A stretch of DNA of 64,000 bases, taken from NCBI RefSeq assembly GCF_013376415.1, contig NZ_WYET01000004.1, positions 806,001 to 870,000 on the forward strand. Direction: 5' to 3'. A model generated the notes under the pieces. The model was given only the letters and a program-made list of their open reading frames with translations, was not told the DNA's origin and did no database searches. Shown piece after piece: positions 25,401 through 34,603 of this stretch. The stretch's first letter is position 1, and each line of letters begins with the position of its first letter. The translations under genes and the position numbers were made by a program. Source of the stretch: Flagellimonas chongwuensis. Its GTDB lineage: Bacteria; Bacteroidota; Bacteroidia; Flavobacteriales; Flavobacteriaceae.

Positions 25401-27092
25401 ATGCGCCTCTATCTTTTTTTTATCACTTCTTTTATTGCATTGCACTTATCTGCCCAAAAAGAATATCCTCAGGATGCATTCGGCTCTCCGTTGGACATAC
25501 CCTTGGTTTTGGCCGGGACTTTTGGCGAACTGCGTTCCAATCATTTTCATTCGGGGATGGATATTAAAACGCAACAGCGCGAAGGCCTACCGGTATTTTC
25601 CATTGCAGATGGTACGGTGACGCGTATCGTAGTTTCGCACTGGGGGTACGGGAAAGCTCTTTATGTAGCACACCCCAATGGCTACACTTCGGTGTATGCG
25701 CATCTTAAAAAGTTTGGTCCAGAAATAGAGGAATACGTTAAAAAAATGCAATATGACAAGCAATCGTACGAGGTGGAAATGTTCCCTGATTACGGCGAGT
25801 TAAAAGTGAACAAGGGAAGTATCATCGCCTATTCGGGCAATACGGGCGGTTCCGCAGGCCCACATCTTCATTTTGAAATACGTAGCAGTGTAAGCGGCAA
25901 GCCGACCAACCCACTTTTGTATGGTTATGAGGTACGCGATGCCACCGACCCTACTTTGCTGGGACTGTACGGTTATCCCATTTCGGAAGGCGCTCTCATC
26001 AATCAAAGCGCAAAAAAAATTCAATTGAACTACAAAAGGCAAGCTGATGGTTCCTATTTAGCGGACAAGGTAACCGCTAGTGGCACCATCGGTTTTGGAC
26101 TCAATACTTTTGATCGCCTGGATATGGCCGCCAACCAAAATGGAGTGTATGCCATAAAGCAAACGGTTAACGGGAGGGTGCATTCAGAATTCGATTTTGA
26201 GACCTTCTCCTTTGCCGAGACACGCTACATCAACACACTTATTGATTACGCCTATTATTATGATCATCGGCAGCGTATACAAAAATGTTTTAGGGAACCT
26301 TATAACCACCTAAGCATTTACAAATCGCTCTATAATGATGGAAAAATAAGTATTGAAGAAGGCATGTCGTACAATGTTGAATTGCTCATTTCGGATTTGG
26401 CAGGCAACACTACAAAACTTGTTATTCCAATTGAAGGCAAAAAAGAAGAGGAGAAAATCGCAAAAGAGGACAAAGCCACGGAAAATTATTTGATTGCGGA
26501 GAAACCGAACAACTTTGACCTTGGTGCTGCCAAAGTTTACTTCCCTGCCAGTACGTTTTATGAAGATTTCTTCATCAATTTGAAAAAAGGGAACGATACA
26601 ATCACCATTCACGATAACAGCATTGCCGCACACCGGAACTTCACCATCAGTTTCGACCCATCCAAATATGCAATGGAAGATAGGAGCCAGATGTTTATTG
26701 CGCATTTGGACAGCAGAATGAGACCTTCGTATTCGAAGACATACAAACGCGACGGGGCATTTACCACCCGAACCAGGATCTTGGGTACTTATACATTGGT
26801 AAAGGATAGCGTAGCACCACAGATACGCCCCAAAAACTTTAAGGAAAAGCAATGGTTGAGCAATTACAGCTACCTAAGCCTTACCATTACGGACGACCTC
26901 AGCGGGATTGACTCCTATTCCGCCACACTGAACGGGAAATGGATTTTGATGGAATACGAACCAAAAACCAATACCATCACCTATAATTTTGATGACAACA
27001 TTGCAAACGAAACGGAATGTGAACTTAAAGTTACCGTTACGGACAATGTCGGCAACTCTAACACCTATACAGGCTCTTTTTTCAGGAAATAG
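25401..27092 (+). CDS. Secreted M23 family metallopeptidase
   Basis: A 563-residue protein. The ATG at 25401 exposes a signal peptide (MRLYLFFITSFIALHLSAQ); upstream starts lack one. The LytM/M23 domain (residues about 35-190) has all zinc-site motifs: NHFHSGMD (HxxxD), YAHL, and GPHLHFE (HxH). The remaining two thirds are beta-rich, with a final Ig-like region (VKDSVAPQIRPKNF...DDLSGIDSYSATLNGKW). It should cleave peptidoglycan cross-bridges or act as a cell-wall hydrolase with a binding domain. It is divergent from the zapA operon. Confidence 0.9.
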   Translation: MRLYLFFITSFIALHLSAQKEYPQDAFGSPLDIPLVLAGTFGELRSNHFHSGMDIKTQQREGLPVFSIADGTVTRIVVSHWGYGKALYVAHPNGYTSVYAHLKKFGPEIEEYVKKMQYDKQSYEVEMFPDYGELKVNKGSIIAYSGNTGGSAGPHLHFEIRSSVSGKPTNPLLYGYEVRDATDPTLLGLYGYPISEGALINQSAKKIQLNYKRQADGSYLADKVTASGTIGFGLNTFDRLDMAANQNGVYAIKQTVNGRVHSEFDFETFSFAETRYINTLIDYAYYYDHRQRIQKCFREPYNHLSIYKSLYNDGKISIEEGMSYNVELLISDLAGNTTKLVIPIEGKKEEEKIAKEDKATENYLIAEKPNNFDLGAAKVYFPASTFYEDFFINLKKGNDTITIHDNSIAAHRNFTISFDPSKYAMEDRSQMFIAHLDSRMRPSYSKTYKRDGAFTTRTRILGTYTLVKDSVAPQIRPKNFKEKQWLSNYSYLSLTITDDLSGIDSYSATLNGKWILMEYEPKTNTITYNFDDNIANETECELKVTVTDNVGNSNTYTGSFFRK

Positions 27093-27095
27093 CGT

Positions 27096-27103
27096 TATTT
27101 TTG
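27096..27103 (+). promoter_or_regulatory. -7 promoter box after the M23 gene
   Basis: TATTTTTG (exact TAnnTTTG) lies 4 bp after the M23 stop and 113 bp before the next start. That implies a leader of about 105 nt containing the palindrome TTAGAGCTCTAA at 27141-27152. There is no TTG at -33. Confidence 0.4.
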
Positions 27104-27140
27104 CACACGAAAAGTAGGCTAGTCAAGTAAATGTCCTTTT

Positions 27141-27152
27141 TTAGAGCTCTAA
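27141..27152. repeat. 12-bp perfect palindrome in a leader
   Basis: TTAGAGCTCTAA is self-complementary and lies 64 bp before the start of the next gene, downstream of its putative -7 box. It could be an operator; function is not shown. Confidence 0.35.
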
Positions 27153-27215
27153 TAATCAACCTATTTAAAAGCAACCTCATCCAAAGATCAAGATTGTTGA
27201 ATTAAAATTTGATGA

Positions 27216-27863
27216 ATGAAAAATATTGTCTTTGCCCTTGTTCTTTTCACCAGCGTATGTACAATGGCGCAAAAGAACATTTATGAGAGCATAAGGTTTG
27301 ATGAATACACCGAAGACCACGAGATTTTAGCCATTATCCCCTTTATTGCCCATTTGGAGCTAAAAAAGGCCGTGGATACCGATGAGTTGACCCTACTGGC
27401 CGAAAAAGAGGGCTATGCGGTACAAAATGCCTTGGAAACCTATTTCTCCAAACGTAAAAAGCGTAAAAAGTTCAATGTGGATTTTCAGAACATCATGAAC
27501 ACCAACGCTATTTTGGCTCAAAACAATATCAACTATAACAATATTGATACCTACACTACACAGGAACTTTGTAAAATTTTGGATGTAGACGGTATCATAA
27601 GCGGCAACTTAAACCTCAACATTCTACTTTCTGAAGGAGTCCCGACCGATTTCAGTATTCTGGATTATTTCAGTGGCAATGCCAACTATGGAAGAATCGG
27701 GGTAAAAATAAGTGACGGTGAGACCGGGAAACTACTTTGGAAGTACGAGAACGAGATTTCCAAAAAAACCGGAAAGAACACCACCGAGCTTATCGACAAA
27801 ATGATGAAGACCGCTTCCAGAAAATTTCCTTACGACAGGGAAAAAAGAAGAAACCGAAATTAA
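27216..27863 (+). CDS. Secreted protein of unknown function
   Basis: A 215-residue protein with a signal peptide (MKNIVFALVLFTSVCTMAQ). The mature part has alternating strands and helices: LAIIPFIAHLELKK, LCKILDVDGIISGNLNLNILLS and ISDGETGKLLWKYENEISKK. The last is the kind of 'variable part versus time-of-output' strand seen in TolB/CsgG N-domain-like and GNA1162-like periplasmic proteins. I did not recognise a named family. Its stop is immediately followed by the convergent cysteine desulfurase stop with no gap. Confidence 0.65.
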   Translation: MKNIVFALVLFTSVCTMAQKNIYESIRFDEYTEDHEILAIIPFIAHLELKKAVDTDELTLLAEKEGYAVQNALETYFSKRKKRKKFNVDFQNIMNTNAILAQNNINYNNIDTYTTQELCKILDVDGIISGNLNLNILLSEGVPTDFSILDYFSGNANYGRIGVKISDGETGKLLWKYENEISKKTGKNTTELIDKMMKTASRKFPYDREKRRNRN

Positions 27864-29012
27864 TCAGCTATTCGCAAATTCTTTTAAGACCCCAACGACA
27901 TAATCCAACTCCTGCTTGGTGTTGTACATAGAAAAAGAAAAGCGCAGACTGGGCTTGTCCAGCTCCTCGCCTTCCAAAATTTCGTTGAGTACGTGCGAAC
28001 CTTGATTGCTTCCCGATTGGCAGGCGCTTCCTTTGGAACAGGCAATACCTTTCATATCCAAATGGAACAACAGCATCAGACCTTTCTGTTTATCAAAAGG
28101 CAAGCGAATATTGGCCAACGTATAGGTACTTTTTTCTAAATCGCCGGAAAGTCCATTGCATTCGGCACCTGGAATCTCTTCCAAAATCCTATCCACAAAA
28201 TATTTCTTGAGCTCTTTTACCGCCTCAATTTCTTCTTCCAGATGCTCATACGCTTGTACAAATGCCTCTTCCAGACCAACAATGTTATGGAACGGTTCTG
28301 TACCTGCCCTAAACCCACGTTCTTGGGAACCTCCTACAATCAACGGTTTCAAACCTGAATTTTTTCGGATAAAGGCAAAACCTACACCCTTGGGCCCATG
28401 GAACTTATGGGCTGCAGCTGTCATAAAATCAATATTCACGGCCTGCACATCCCAAGGATAATGCCCAATGGATTGTACGGTATCTGAATGAAAAAGTGCA
28501 TTGTTCGCCTTGCATAGCTCACCCACGGCGGCGATATCGGTGATATTACCAATCTCGTTGTTCACATGCATCAAACTGACCAATTTTTTGGAGTCATCTT
28601 TTTTGAGCAATTCCTCCAAATGCTTCATGTCAGGATTGCCAAATTCATCCAAGTTTACATACCAAACATGGACACCATACTCCTTTTCCAGTTCCTCCAC
28701 TGTATGGAGCACCGCATGATGTTCAATCTTGGAAGTTATGATGGTCTTGACACCCAAATCTCTTACGGCACAACGCAAAATCATGTTATCCGCCTCGGTA
28801 CCTCCAGATGTAAAGATGATTTCCGATGCTTGGGCGTTCAACGTTTTGGCAATGGTCTTACGTGCTTGCTCCACGGCGGTTTTTGCAGATCTACCAAAGC
28901 TATGGGTAGATGATGGGTTGCCATATTGCTGTGCAAGAGCCTCCTGCATCCGTTCAATTACCTCTTTCCTTACCTGCGTGGTGGCAGCATTGTCCAGATA
29001 GATTTTTTGCAT
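27864..29012 (-). CDS. Cysteine desulfurase family protein
   Basis: This 382-residue PLP enzyme begins MQKIYLDNAATTQV. The PLP lysine is Lys203 in AAHKFHGPKG, and the catalytic cysteine is Cys331 in SKGSACQSGSNQ. It removes sulfur from cysteine as a persulfide for Fe-S clusters or thiolated tRNA. It belongs to the NifS/IscS group rather than SufS; no iscU or other Fe-S scaffold gene is next to it, so the partner is elsewhere. A -7 box lies 26 bp upstream. Confidence 0.92.
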   Translation of the reverse strand: MQKIYLDNAATTQVRKEVIERMQEALAQQYGNPSSTHSFGRSAKTAVEQARKTIAKTLNAQASEIIFTSGGTEADNMILRCAVRDLGVKTIITSKIEHHAVLHTVEELEKEYGVHVWYVNLDEFGNPDMKHLEELLKKDDSKKLVSLMHVNNEIGNITDIAAVGELCKANNALFHSDTVQSIGHYPWDVQAVNIDFMTAAAHKFHGPKGVGFAFIRKNSGLKPLIVGGSQERGFRAGTEPFHNIVGLEEAFVQAYEHLEEEIEAVKELKKYFVDRILEEIPGAECNGLSGDLEKSTYTLANIRLPFDKQKGLMLLFHLDMKGIACSKGSACQSGSNQGSHVLNEILEGEELDKPSLRFSFSMYNTKQELDYVVGVLKEFANS

Positions 29013-29037
29013 GATCGGGTTTACTTTTTAACAGGTG

Positions 29038-29045
29038 CAAAAGTA
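29038..29045 (-). promoter_or_regulatory. -7 box of the cysteine desulfurase gene
   Basis: On the minus strand TACTTTTG matches TAnnTTTG exactly, 25 bp before the ATG. No -33 TTG was found. Confidence 0.5.
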
Positions 29046-29110
29046 CAGGAAATAAAGTTAATTTCTTTTAAAGTGATCCTAAGGATTAGTGTTTTAAAAT
29101 GGAATTGCTT

Positions 29111-29118
29111 TAAATTTG
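29111..29118 (+). promoter_or_regulatory. -7 box immediately before a lipoprotein gene
   Basis: TAAATTTG matches TAnnTTTG exactly and ends only 4 bp before the ATG at 29123. If it is used, transcription would start at or next to the A of the start codon, giving a leaderless mRNA. Confidence 0.4.
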
Positions 29119-29122
29119 GTGC

Positions 29123-29644
29123 ATGAGAAAATGTATCTTTTCAATTCTTGGGGCAATCACAATCCTTTCCTGTAGCGATGGGGATCTTCAAATCGAGACC
29201 ATTGACTTTGACAGTGCCTCGATACAATATTGTGCCAATCCTGTTGCCAACGCCAAAAATTTGATGTTCAAAATAAATGATAACGAAGCCCTTATACTTG
29301 AGCTTCAAAGCGGGGTCTTGAACCGTGGGGTTGCTGGAGATACTGTAATAACCGAGAGTACGGTTCCGGGACAATCCCAGGTAACGTACAGGGTTTTCTC
29401 GGATGCCGTTAACAAGGATTATTTTTGTAACGACATACCTACGGTGGATCCTAAAGTAATTGACGAAGTTGTTGCCGAAGGGGGCATGGTAATTATTGAG
29501 ACCATGCCGGTAGAAAACGACACTACACGTTTTGAACACAACATAAACCTTAGCGGTATATCATTTGTCACCGGAAATGGGGAGCGTATCACTAATTTGG
29601 CCATAAATGAATTTGGAGAGGTTATCACCGTGGTACCTGACTAG
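29123..29644 (+). CDS. Small lipoprotein of unknown function
   Basis: A 173-residue protein with a lipoprotein signal (KCIFSILGAITILSC, Cys17). The mature chain is predicted beta-rich, with conserved-looking FKINDNEALILELQ and a C-terminal NINLSGISFVTGNGERI. Cysteines in YCAN and FCND could form a disulfide. I recognise no family. Its stop overlaps the convergent Smr gene stop in CTAG. Confidence 0.65.
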   Translation: MRKCIFSILGAITILSCSDGDLQIETIDFDSASIQYCANPVANAKNLMFKINDNEALILELQSGVLNRGVAGDTVITESTVPGQSQVTYRVFSDAVNKDYFCNDIPTVDPKVIDEVVAEGGMVIIETMPVENDTTRFEHNINLSGISFVTGNGERITNLAINEFGEVITVVPD

Positions 29645-30183
29645 GTGTTTTGGTAAATATAGACCTCGGTAGCCCCCAAACCATATTTTTGATAATCGGC
29701 ATCGTAAAATTTCACATTATCGTACCGATTGAAAAGATAGTGCAGTTCCTCTTTTAGAACGCCTTCCCCTACCCCGTGGATAAACACTACCTTTTGAATT
29801 CGCTTGTTAATGGCAAAGTCCAATTGTCTTTTGGCGGTATCCAATTGAATGTTGAGCATATCGTAGTTGCTCATGCCCTTGCTTGATTTCACCAATTGAT
29901 GAATATGCAGGTCAACCTCCATTTTTGGAGCACTTCTTTCTTTGGGTTTGATAGTAGGAGCTTTTCTTCTTTTGGGGATTTCTTTTTCTTTTTTGATTTG
30001 GGCCACCTCATGATTGGAAACCGATATATCGCCACCTATTTTAACGAGATCACTACTGGCAAAATGCATGGGAAAACCATCGTCGGTAATTAACGTTACC
30101 TGATTGCCATCAATTTTTTGAATGACACCCGAAATGGCCTCATCCAATACCTCTGCCCTATCCCCTATCGAAAATTTCCCCAT
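29641..30183 (-). CDS. Smr-domain protein (DUF2027 type)
   Basis: A 180-residue protein. It begins with a small SH3-like domain (MGKFSIGDRAEVLDEAISGVIQ) followed by a Lys/Pro-rich linker. It ends with a Smr domain holding EVDLHIHQL (the DLHG-equivalent position) and VVFIHGVGEGVLKEEL (the HGxG motif). Smr domains occur as the C-terminus of MutS2 and act as nucleases; stand-alone forms are poorly characterised. It shares a CTAG stop overlap with the convergent lipoprotein gene. Confidence 0.85.
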   Translation of the reverse strand: MGKFSIGDRAEVLDEAISGVIQKIDGNQVTLITDDGFPMHFASSDLVKIGGDISVSNHEVAQIKKEKEIPKRRKAPTIKPKERSAPKMEVDLHIHQLVKSSKGMSNYDMLNIQLDTAKRQLDFAINKRIQKVVFIHGVGEGVLKEELHYLFNRYDNVKFYDADYQKYGLGATEVYIYQNT

Positions 30184-30262
30184 ACACGATTTCTATCTAT
30201 AAAAATGACATGAAAATTAAACTTGAATACAAAAATAATAGTATTTTCGGGCTCTACAGACA

Positions 30263-30583
30263 ATGATGTACCTAACACCGACCATAATCGCCTTTGATCT
30301 TGAAGATTATATGCTTCCCTGTCTTAATAAACGGATTACAGGCATAGATTGTCCAGGGTGCGGTTTGCAGAGATCGGTAAACCTTTTACTGCATGGAGAG
30401 TTCTTAGCTGCTTTTCAAATGTACCCTGCCATATACCCCATATTGTTCCTATTGCTGTTTTTGATCACCAACATTTTTGTGAAGTTTCAACATGCCAATA
30501 TGATCAAAATGGTTTTAACGCTATTGACAGTGGGTACCGTTATCATAAGTTACATCCTAAAAATGAATAACCTTTTTAATTAA
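30263..30583 (+). CDS. DUF2752 membrane protein
   Basis: A 106-residue protein with the DUF2752 signature GIDCPGCGLQRS (Cys30, Cys33) followed by two membrane helices (MYPAIYPILFLLLFLITNIFV; VLTLLTVGTVIISYIL). Function is unknown; the CPGCG motif could bind metal or be redox active. ATG codons at 30263 and 30266 are equivalent starts. It is 11 bp upstream of a CCC-motif gene and probably co-transcribed with it. Confidence 0.88.
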   Translation: MMYLTPTIIAFDLEDYMLPCLNKRITGIDCPGCGLQRSVNLLLHGEFLAAFQMYPAIYPILFLLLFLITNIFVKFQHANMIKMVLTLLTVGTVIISYILKMNNLFN

Positions 30584-30594
30584 TACTTAAAATT

Positions 30595-30921
30595 ATGGAA
30601 CAACAAAAACTTCCAAATGCGACCCTGATATTGGTCTTCGGAATCATCTCTATTGTAACTTGCTGTTGCTATGGGGTTATCGGACTTATTTTTGGTGTGA
30701 TTGCTTTAATCTTGGCCAACAAGGCCCTTAAACTATACGCTGAAAACCCAGAAATTTATGAAGGCGTACAAAATGTAAAAACAGGTAGAATACTTGCCAT
30801 CATTGGTGTTATACTCAACGTATTGGCTCTTGCCTATTTTATCTGGGCCCTTTCTTTCTTTGGATGGGAAACCTTACAAGATCCACAGAGAATGCAAGAA
30901 ATCCTTGAACAATACCAATAA
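30595..30921 (+). CDS. CCC-motif membrane protein, copy 1
   Basis: A 108-residue protein with two membrane helices and the triple cysteine TCCCYG (Cys23-25) in the first. The inter-helix loop LANKALKLYAENPEIYEGVQNVKTGRILAIIG has the conserved NVKTGRI segment. It fits the CCC-motif small membrane proteins of Bacteroidota, which have no known function. The triple cysteine could be lipid-modified or metal-binding (inference). It lies in the DUF2752-CCC-CCC operon. Confidence 0.82.
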   Translation: MEQQKLPNATLILVFGIISIVTCCCYGVIGLIFGVIALILANKALKLYAENPEIYEGVQNVKTGRILAIIGVILNVLALAYFIWALSFFGWETLQDPQRMQEILEQYQ

Positions 30922-30930
30922 TATAATTTT

Positions 30931-31242
30931 ATGAACCAACAACCCTTACCCGGGGCAAGCACTGTGTTGACAATGGGAATACTCTCCATTGTCCTCACTT
31001 TGGTGTGCTGCGGGCCATTCGGTGCTATTTTTAGCATCATTGGATTGGTAAAAGCTAAGACCGCTACCCAATTGTACGAGCAAAGTCCTGAAAATTACAC
31101 TGATTTCAGCAATGTGAAAACAGGTAAGATCCTTTCTTATATAGGATTGGCCCTTGCTCTCGTTTCTTTAGTATTCGTAATCCTTTATTTTGGATTTATA
31201 GTAGCGGCAATAACTACAGGTGAGTTGAGTGGCGAATTTTAA
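30931..31242 (+). CDS. CCC-motif-like membrane protein, copy 2
   Basis: A 103-residue paralogue of the preceding gene: LPGASTVLTMGILSIVLTLVCCGPFG with two rather than three cysteines (Cys26-27), and the shared loop AKTATQLYEQSPENYTDFSNVKTGKIL. It is separated from copy 1 by 9 bp. Its TAA stop overlaps the convergent recQ stop in TTAA. Confidence 0.82.
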   Translation: MNQQPLPGASTVLTMGILSIVLTLVCCGPFGAIFSIIGLVKAKTATQLYEQSPENYTDFSNVKTGKILSYIGLALALVSLVFVILYFGFIVAAITTGELSGEF

Positions 31243-33440
31243 TTCGCCACTTCACTTATAAATTTAAGACGGTATAAACGGAGTTCTTCATCTTCGTAAT
31301 CGCCATCAAATTCATCAATGGCAGCGGATATGGAATCCGTGTCGGCTTCCAAGAAGTAATCGTGGATTTCTTCCTGTTGGTCCTCATCCAGTATTTCATC
31401 TATCCAGTAACCAATATTCAACTTGGTTCCACTGAAGACAATCTGCTCCATTTCTTTGATAAGTTCCGGCAATTCCAATCCTTTGGCAGAGGCTATATCA
31501 TCCAAAGGCAACTTTCTATCCACACTTTGGATTACGTAAAGTTTTAAAGCGGAATTGGCTCCTGTACTTTTTACTACAAGATCATCCGGCCGTATTATGT
31601 CGTTCTCATCCACATATTTAGAAATCAGCTCCACGAAGGCCTTACCATATTTTTTTGCTTTTCCTTCCCCAACTCCTTGAATATTCAGAAGCTCGTTCAT
31701 GGTCACTGGATACTTTAAGGACATATCTTCCAATGATGGGTCTTGAAAAACCACAAATGGCGGCACTTCATGTTTTTGTGCCTCCCTTTTGCGAAGGTCA
31801 CGAAGTAATTTCAACAAATTCTCATCAGCTACCCCTCCATTCGATTTTTCCGCGGTAACAATATTTCCTGTATCATCTTTGGAGTACACATGGTCCTTGG
31901 TCATCATAAACGACTCTGGATCCTCGAGATATTCCTCACCTTCTTTAGTCAGGTTCAAAATACCATAGCGTTCAATTTCTTTTTTAAGGAGACCTGCCAC
32001 CAAAACCTGCCTGGTCAAAGCCATCCAAAATTCTTTGTCCTTATCCTTACCTATCCCAAAAAAACTTTTTTCATCGGTCTTATGTGAAGAAATCATGGCA
32101 TTCGTCTTGCCGACAAGTACTCTTACAATCTCCTTGGTCTTGAACTTTTCCTTGGTATCCCTTACCACGCTCAGAAGTTTCACTACATCTTCTTTTGCCT
32201 CTTCTTTTGGCTTAGGGTTTCTGGAGTTATCATCCATATCGGCGCCCTCGCCGTTCTCCTCATCAAAATCCTCACCGAAATAATGTAGTATAAATTTTCT
32301 ACGGGATATGGATGTTTCGGCATAGGCTACTATTTCCTGTAAAAGTGCATTTCCAATCTCTTGCTCCGCAACGGGCTTACCTGACATGAATTTTTCCAAC
32401 TTTTCCACATCCTTGTATGCGTAATAGGCCAAACAATGCCCTTCTCCGCCGTCTCGCCCTGCTCGACCGGTTTCTTGATAATAGCTTTCAATACTCTTGG
32501 GAATATCGTGGTGGATAACAAAACGTACATCCGGCTTGTCTATCCCCATACCAAAAGCAATGGTGGCCACCACCACATCCACCTCCTCCATCAAAAACAT
32601 ATCTTGGTATTTGGAACGGGTCTTGGCATCAAAACCAGCATGATACGGAACGGCGCTCACCCCATTTACTTGGAGCACTTGGGCCAATTCTTCCACTCTT
32701 TTGCGGCTCAAACAATAAATGATTCCCGATTTTCCTTGATTTTGCTTCACAAAACGGATGATATCGGCATCTACATCCTTGGTCTTGGGCCGTACTTCAT
32801 AAAATAAATTAGGCCTGTTGAACGATGCTTTGAAAACCTTGGCATCCGTCATCCCTAAATTTTTAATGATGTCTTCCTGTACTTTTGGCGTAGCTGTTGC
32901 CGTTAGACCGATTATGGGGATATTGTCTCCCAAGCGATTGATAATACCTCGAAGATTTCGGTATTCTGGTCTAAAATCGTGCCCCCATTCTGAAATACAG
33001 TGGGCTTCATCCACAGCAACGAAGGAAAGTTTTACATTTTTTAGAAATTCCACATTTTCTTCCTTCGTCAAGGATTCTGGCGCCACGTAAAGTAATTTGG
33101 TCACGCCATTGGTTATATCTTCTTTTACCTGCTTAACCTCTGTTTTTGTAAGGGAGGAATTCAGAACATGGGCAATGCCGTGTTGCTCGGATATGCCCCG
33201 AATGGCATCTACTTGGTTTTTCATCAAGGCAATCAAAGGCGAAACCACAATGGCGGTTCCTTCTTTCATTATTGCCGGCAGTTGATAGCACAGGGACTTT
33301 CCTCCCCCTGTGGGCATAATCACAAACGTATCGTTATCATTAAGAATGTTCTGGATTACACCTTCCTGTAATCCTTTGAACTTCGAGAAACCAAAATATT
33401 TTTTGAGCGAGGAATGTAAATCAGTATTCATTAGGCTCAT
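31239..33440 (-). CDS. recQ: ATP-dependent DNA helicase RecQ
   Basis: A 3'-5' helicase of 733 residues from the chosen start at 33440 (MSLMNTDLHSS); an ATG at 33455 or 33431 is also possible. It carries the Walker A MPTGGGKSLCYQLPA, the DEAH box AVDEAHCISEWGHDFRPEY, helicase motifs to TGRAGRDGGEG, a zinc/winged-helix RQC region and a C-terminal HRDC domain (KHEVPPFVVFQDPSLEDM, LLNIQGVGEGKAKKYG). It acts in recombination and fork repair. The C-terminus has an extra about 100-residue acidic tail, as is usual in Bacteroidota RecQ. Confidence 0.95.
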   Translation of the reverse strand: MSLMNTDLHSSLKKYFGFSKFKGLQEGVIQNILNDNDTFVIMPTGGGKSLCYQLPAIMKEGTAIVVSPLIALMKNQVDAIRGISEQHGIAHVLNSSLTKTEVKQVKEDITNGVTKLLYVAPESLTKEENVEFLKNVKLSFVAVDEAHCISEWGHDFRPEYRNLRGIINRLGDNIPIIGLTATATPKVQEDIIKNLGMTDAKVFKASFNRPNLFYEVRPKTKDVDADIIRFVKQNQGKSGIIYCLSRKRVEELAQVLQVNGVSAVPYHAGFDAKTRSKYQDMFLMEEVDVVVATIAFGMGIDKPDVRFVIHHDIPKSIESYYQETGRAGRDGGEGHCLAYYAYKDVEKLEKFMSGKPVAEQEIGNALLQEIVAYAETSISRRKFILHYFGEDFDEENGEGADMDDNSRNPKPKEEAKEDVVKLLSVVRDTKEKFKTKEIVRVLVGKTNAMISSHKTDEKSFFGIGKDKDKEFWMALTRQVLVAGLLKKEIERYGILNLTKEGEEYLEDPESFMMTKDHVYSKDDTGNIVTAEKSNGGVADENLLKLLRDLRKREAQKHEVPPFVVFQDPSLEDMSLKYPVTMNELLNIQGVGEGKAKKYGKAFVELISKYVDENDIIRPDDLVVKSTGANSALKLYVIQSVDRKLPLDDIASAKGLELPELIKEMEQIVFSGTKLNIGYWIDEILDEDQQEEIHDYFLEADTDSISAAIDEFDGDYEDEELRLYRLKFISEVAN

Positions 33441-33562
33441 TTCCGCATTTTTCAATTTATAACAAGCAACCTAAACGGCAGTTGAAGCTTTTAATATTTT
33501 ATCGTTCATTTACAGATGAATCTATTCTCACTTCCATAATAGTCTGTAAAAGATAGTTTGAT

Positions 33563-33570
33563 TAGTTTTG
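33563..33570 (+). promoter_or_regulatory. -7 box of the kdsD-tatC operon
   Basis: TAGTTTTG matches TAnnTTTG exactly, 67 bp before the TTG start of the KdsD gene. No -33 TTG at normal spacing is seen. Confidence 0.45.
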
Positions 33571-33637
33571 TAATCTTAAATATAAGACATTCTTTTAGGA
33601 ATGCAATCAGTTAATCGGTTTATTACATTATTATACT

Positions 33638-34603
33638 TTGAGCGACATTAAGTCAATTTTATCCATAGCAAAACGCACCCTCGAAATCGAGAGCAAAGCA
33701 GTAGCAAATTTGATTGGACTTTTGGACGACCAGTTTGCGCATGCAGTACAGCACATTTTACAGTGCAACGGAAGAGTTATCGTTTCAGGGGTAGGCAAAA
33801 GTGCCATAGTTGCCTCCAAAATTGTAGCTACGTTGAACTCTACGGGAACGCCGGCCATTTTTATGCACGCGGCGGATGCCATTCATGGTGATTTGGGAAC
33901 CATTCAAGAAAACGATGTGGTGATTTGCCTATCACAGAGCGGCAATACGCCAGAAATAAAAGCGCTGCTCCCCCTAATTAAAGTTGGTAGCAACAAACTT
34001 ATCGGAATCACTGGAAATATGGAGTCCGTACTGGCCAAACAAGCTGATTTTGTGCTAAACACCTACGTGGAGAAAGAAGCGTGCCCCAATAATTTGGCGC
34101 CTACCACCAGCACCTCGGCACAAATGTCCATGGGTGATGCCCTTGCCATTTGCCTTTTGGAGCTCAAGGGGTTCAGCAGTTCGGATTTTGCCAAATACCA
34201 CCCCGGTGGAGCTTTGGGAAAGAAGCTATATTTGCGCGTTGCCGATATTGTGGCCAATAATCAAAAACCACAGGTAGATATCAATGCCAAGGTAAAAGAT
34301 GTAATTGTGGAAATATCTGAAAAAATGCTCGGCGTTACAGCTGTATTGGACCAAGAAAAGGTTGTGGGCATAGTAACTGACGGCGATGTACGAAGAATGT
34401 TGAGCAAATACGATAATATAAGTGGACTTACCGCGAAGGACATTATGACCTCGAACCCTAAGACGATAGATGTGGACACTTTGGCCGTGAAAGCGTTGAA
34501 ACTGTTACAGGAAAAGAGCATATCGCAATTGTTGGCCTTTGATGGTGAAAAATATGCCGGTGTGGTCCACATTCATAACCTTATAAACGAGGGAATCCTA
34601 TAA
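33638..34603 (+). CDS. kdsD: KpsF/GutQ-type arabinose-5-phosphate isomerase
   Basis: This 321-residue protein has an N-terminal SIS domain (VSGVGKSAIVASKIVATLNSTGTPAIFMH, DVVICLSQSGNTPEIK, TSTSAQMSMGDALA) and two C-terminal CBS domains. It makes arabinose 5-phosphate, the precursor of Kdo for lipopolysaccharide. The start is TTG: an in-frame TAG lies at 33596 and no ATG or GTG occurs between. The stop overlaps the tatC ATG (TAATG), coupling the two genes. It lies 1.2 kb upstream of lptB, another LPS gene. Confidence 0.92.
   Translation: MSDIKSILSIAKRTLEIESKAVANLIGLLDDQFAHAVQHILQCNGRVIVSGVGKSAIVASKIVATLNSTGTPAIFMHAADAIHGDLGTIQENDVVICLSQSGNTPEIKALLPLIKVGSNKLIGITGNMESVLAKQADFVLNTYVEKEACPNNLAPTTSTSAQMSMGDALAICLLELKGFSSSDFAKYHPGGALGKKLYLRVADIVANNQKPQVDINAKVKDVIVEISEKMLGVTAVLDQEKVVGIVTDGDVRRMLSKYDNISGLTAKDIMTSNPKTIDVDTLAVKALKLLQEKSISQLLAFDGEKYAGVVHIHNLINEGIL

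Noticed and set aside
26310-26852. 180-residue minus-strand gene inside the M23 peptidase gene
   Set aside because: Antisense to a conserved enzyme gene, with low-complexity hydrophobic translation typical of shadow frames.
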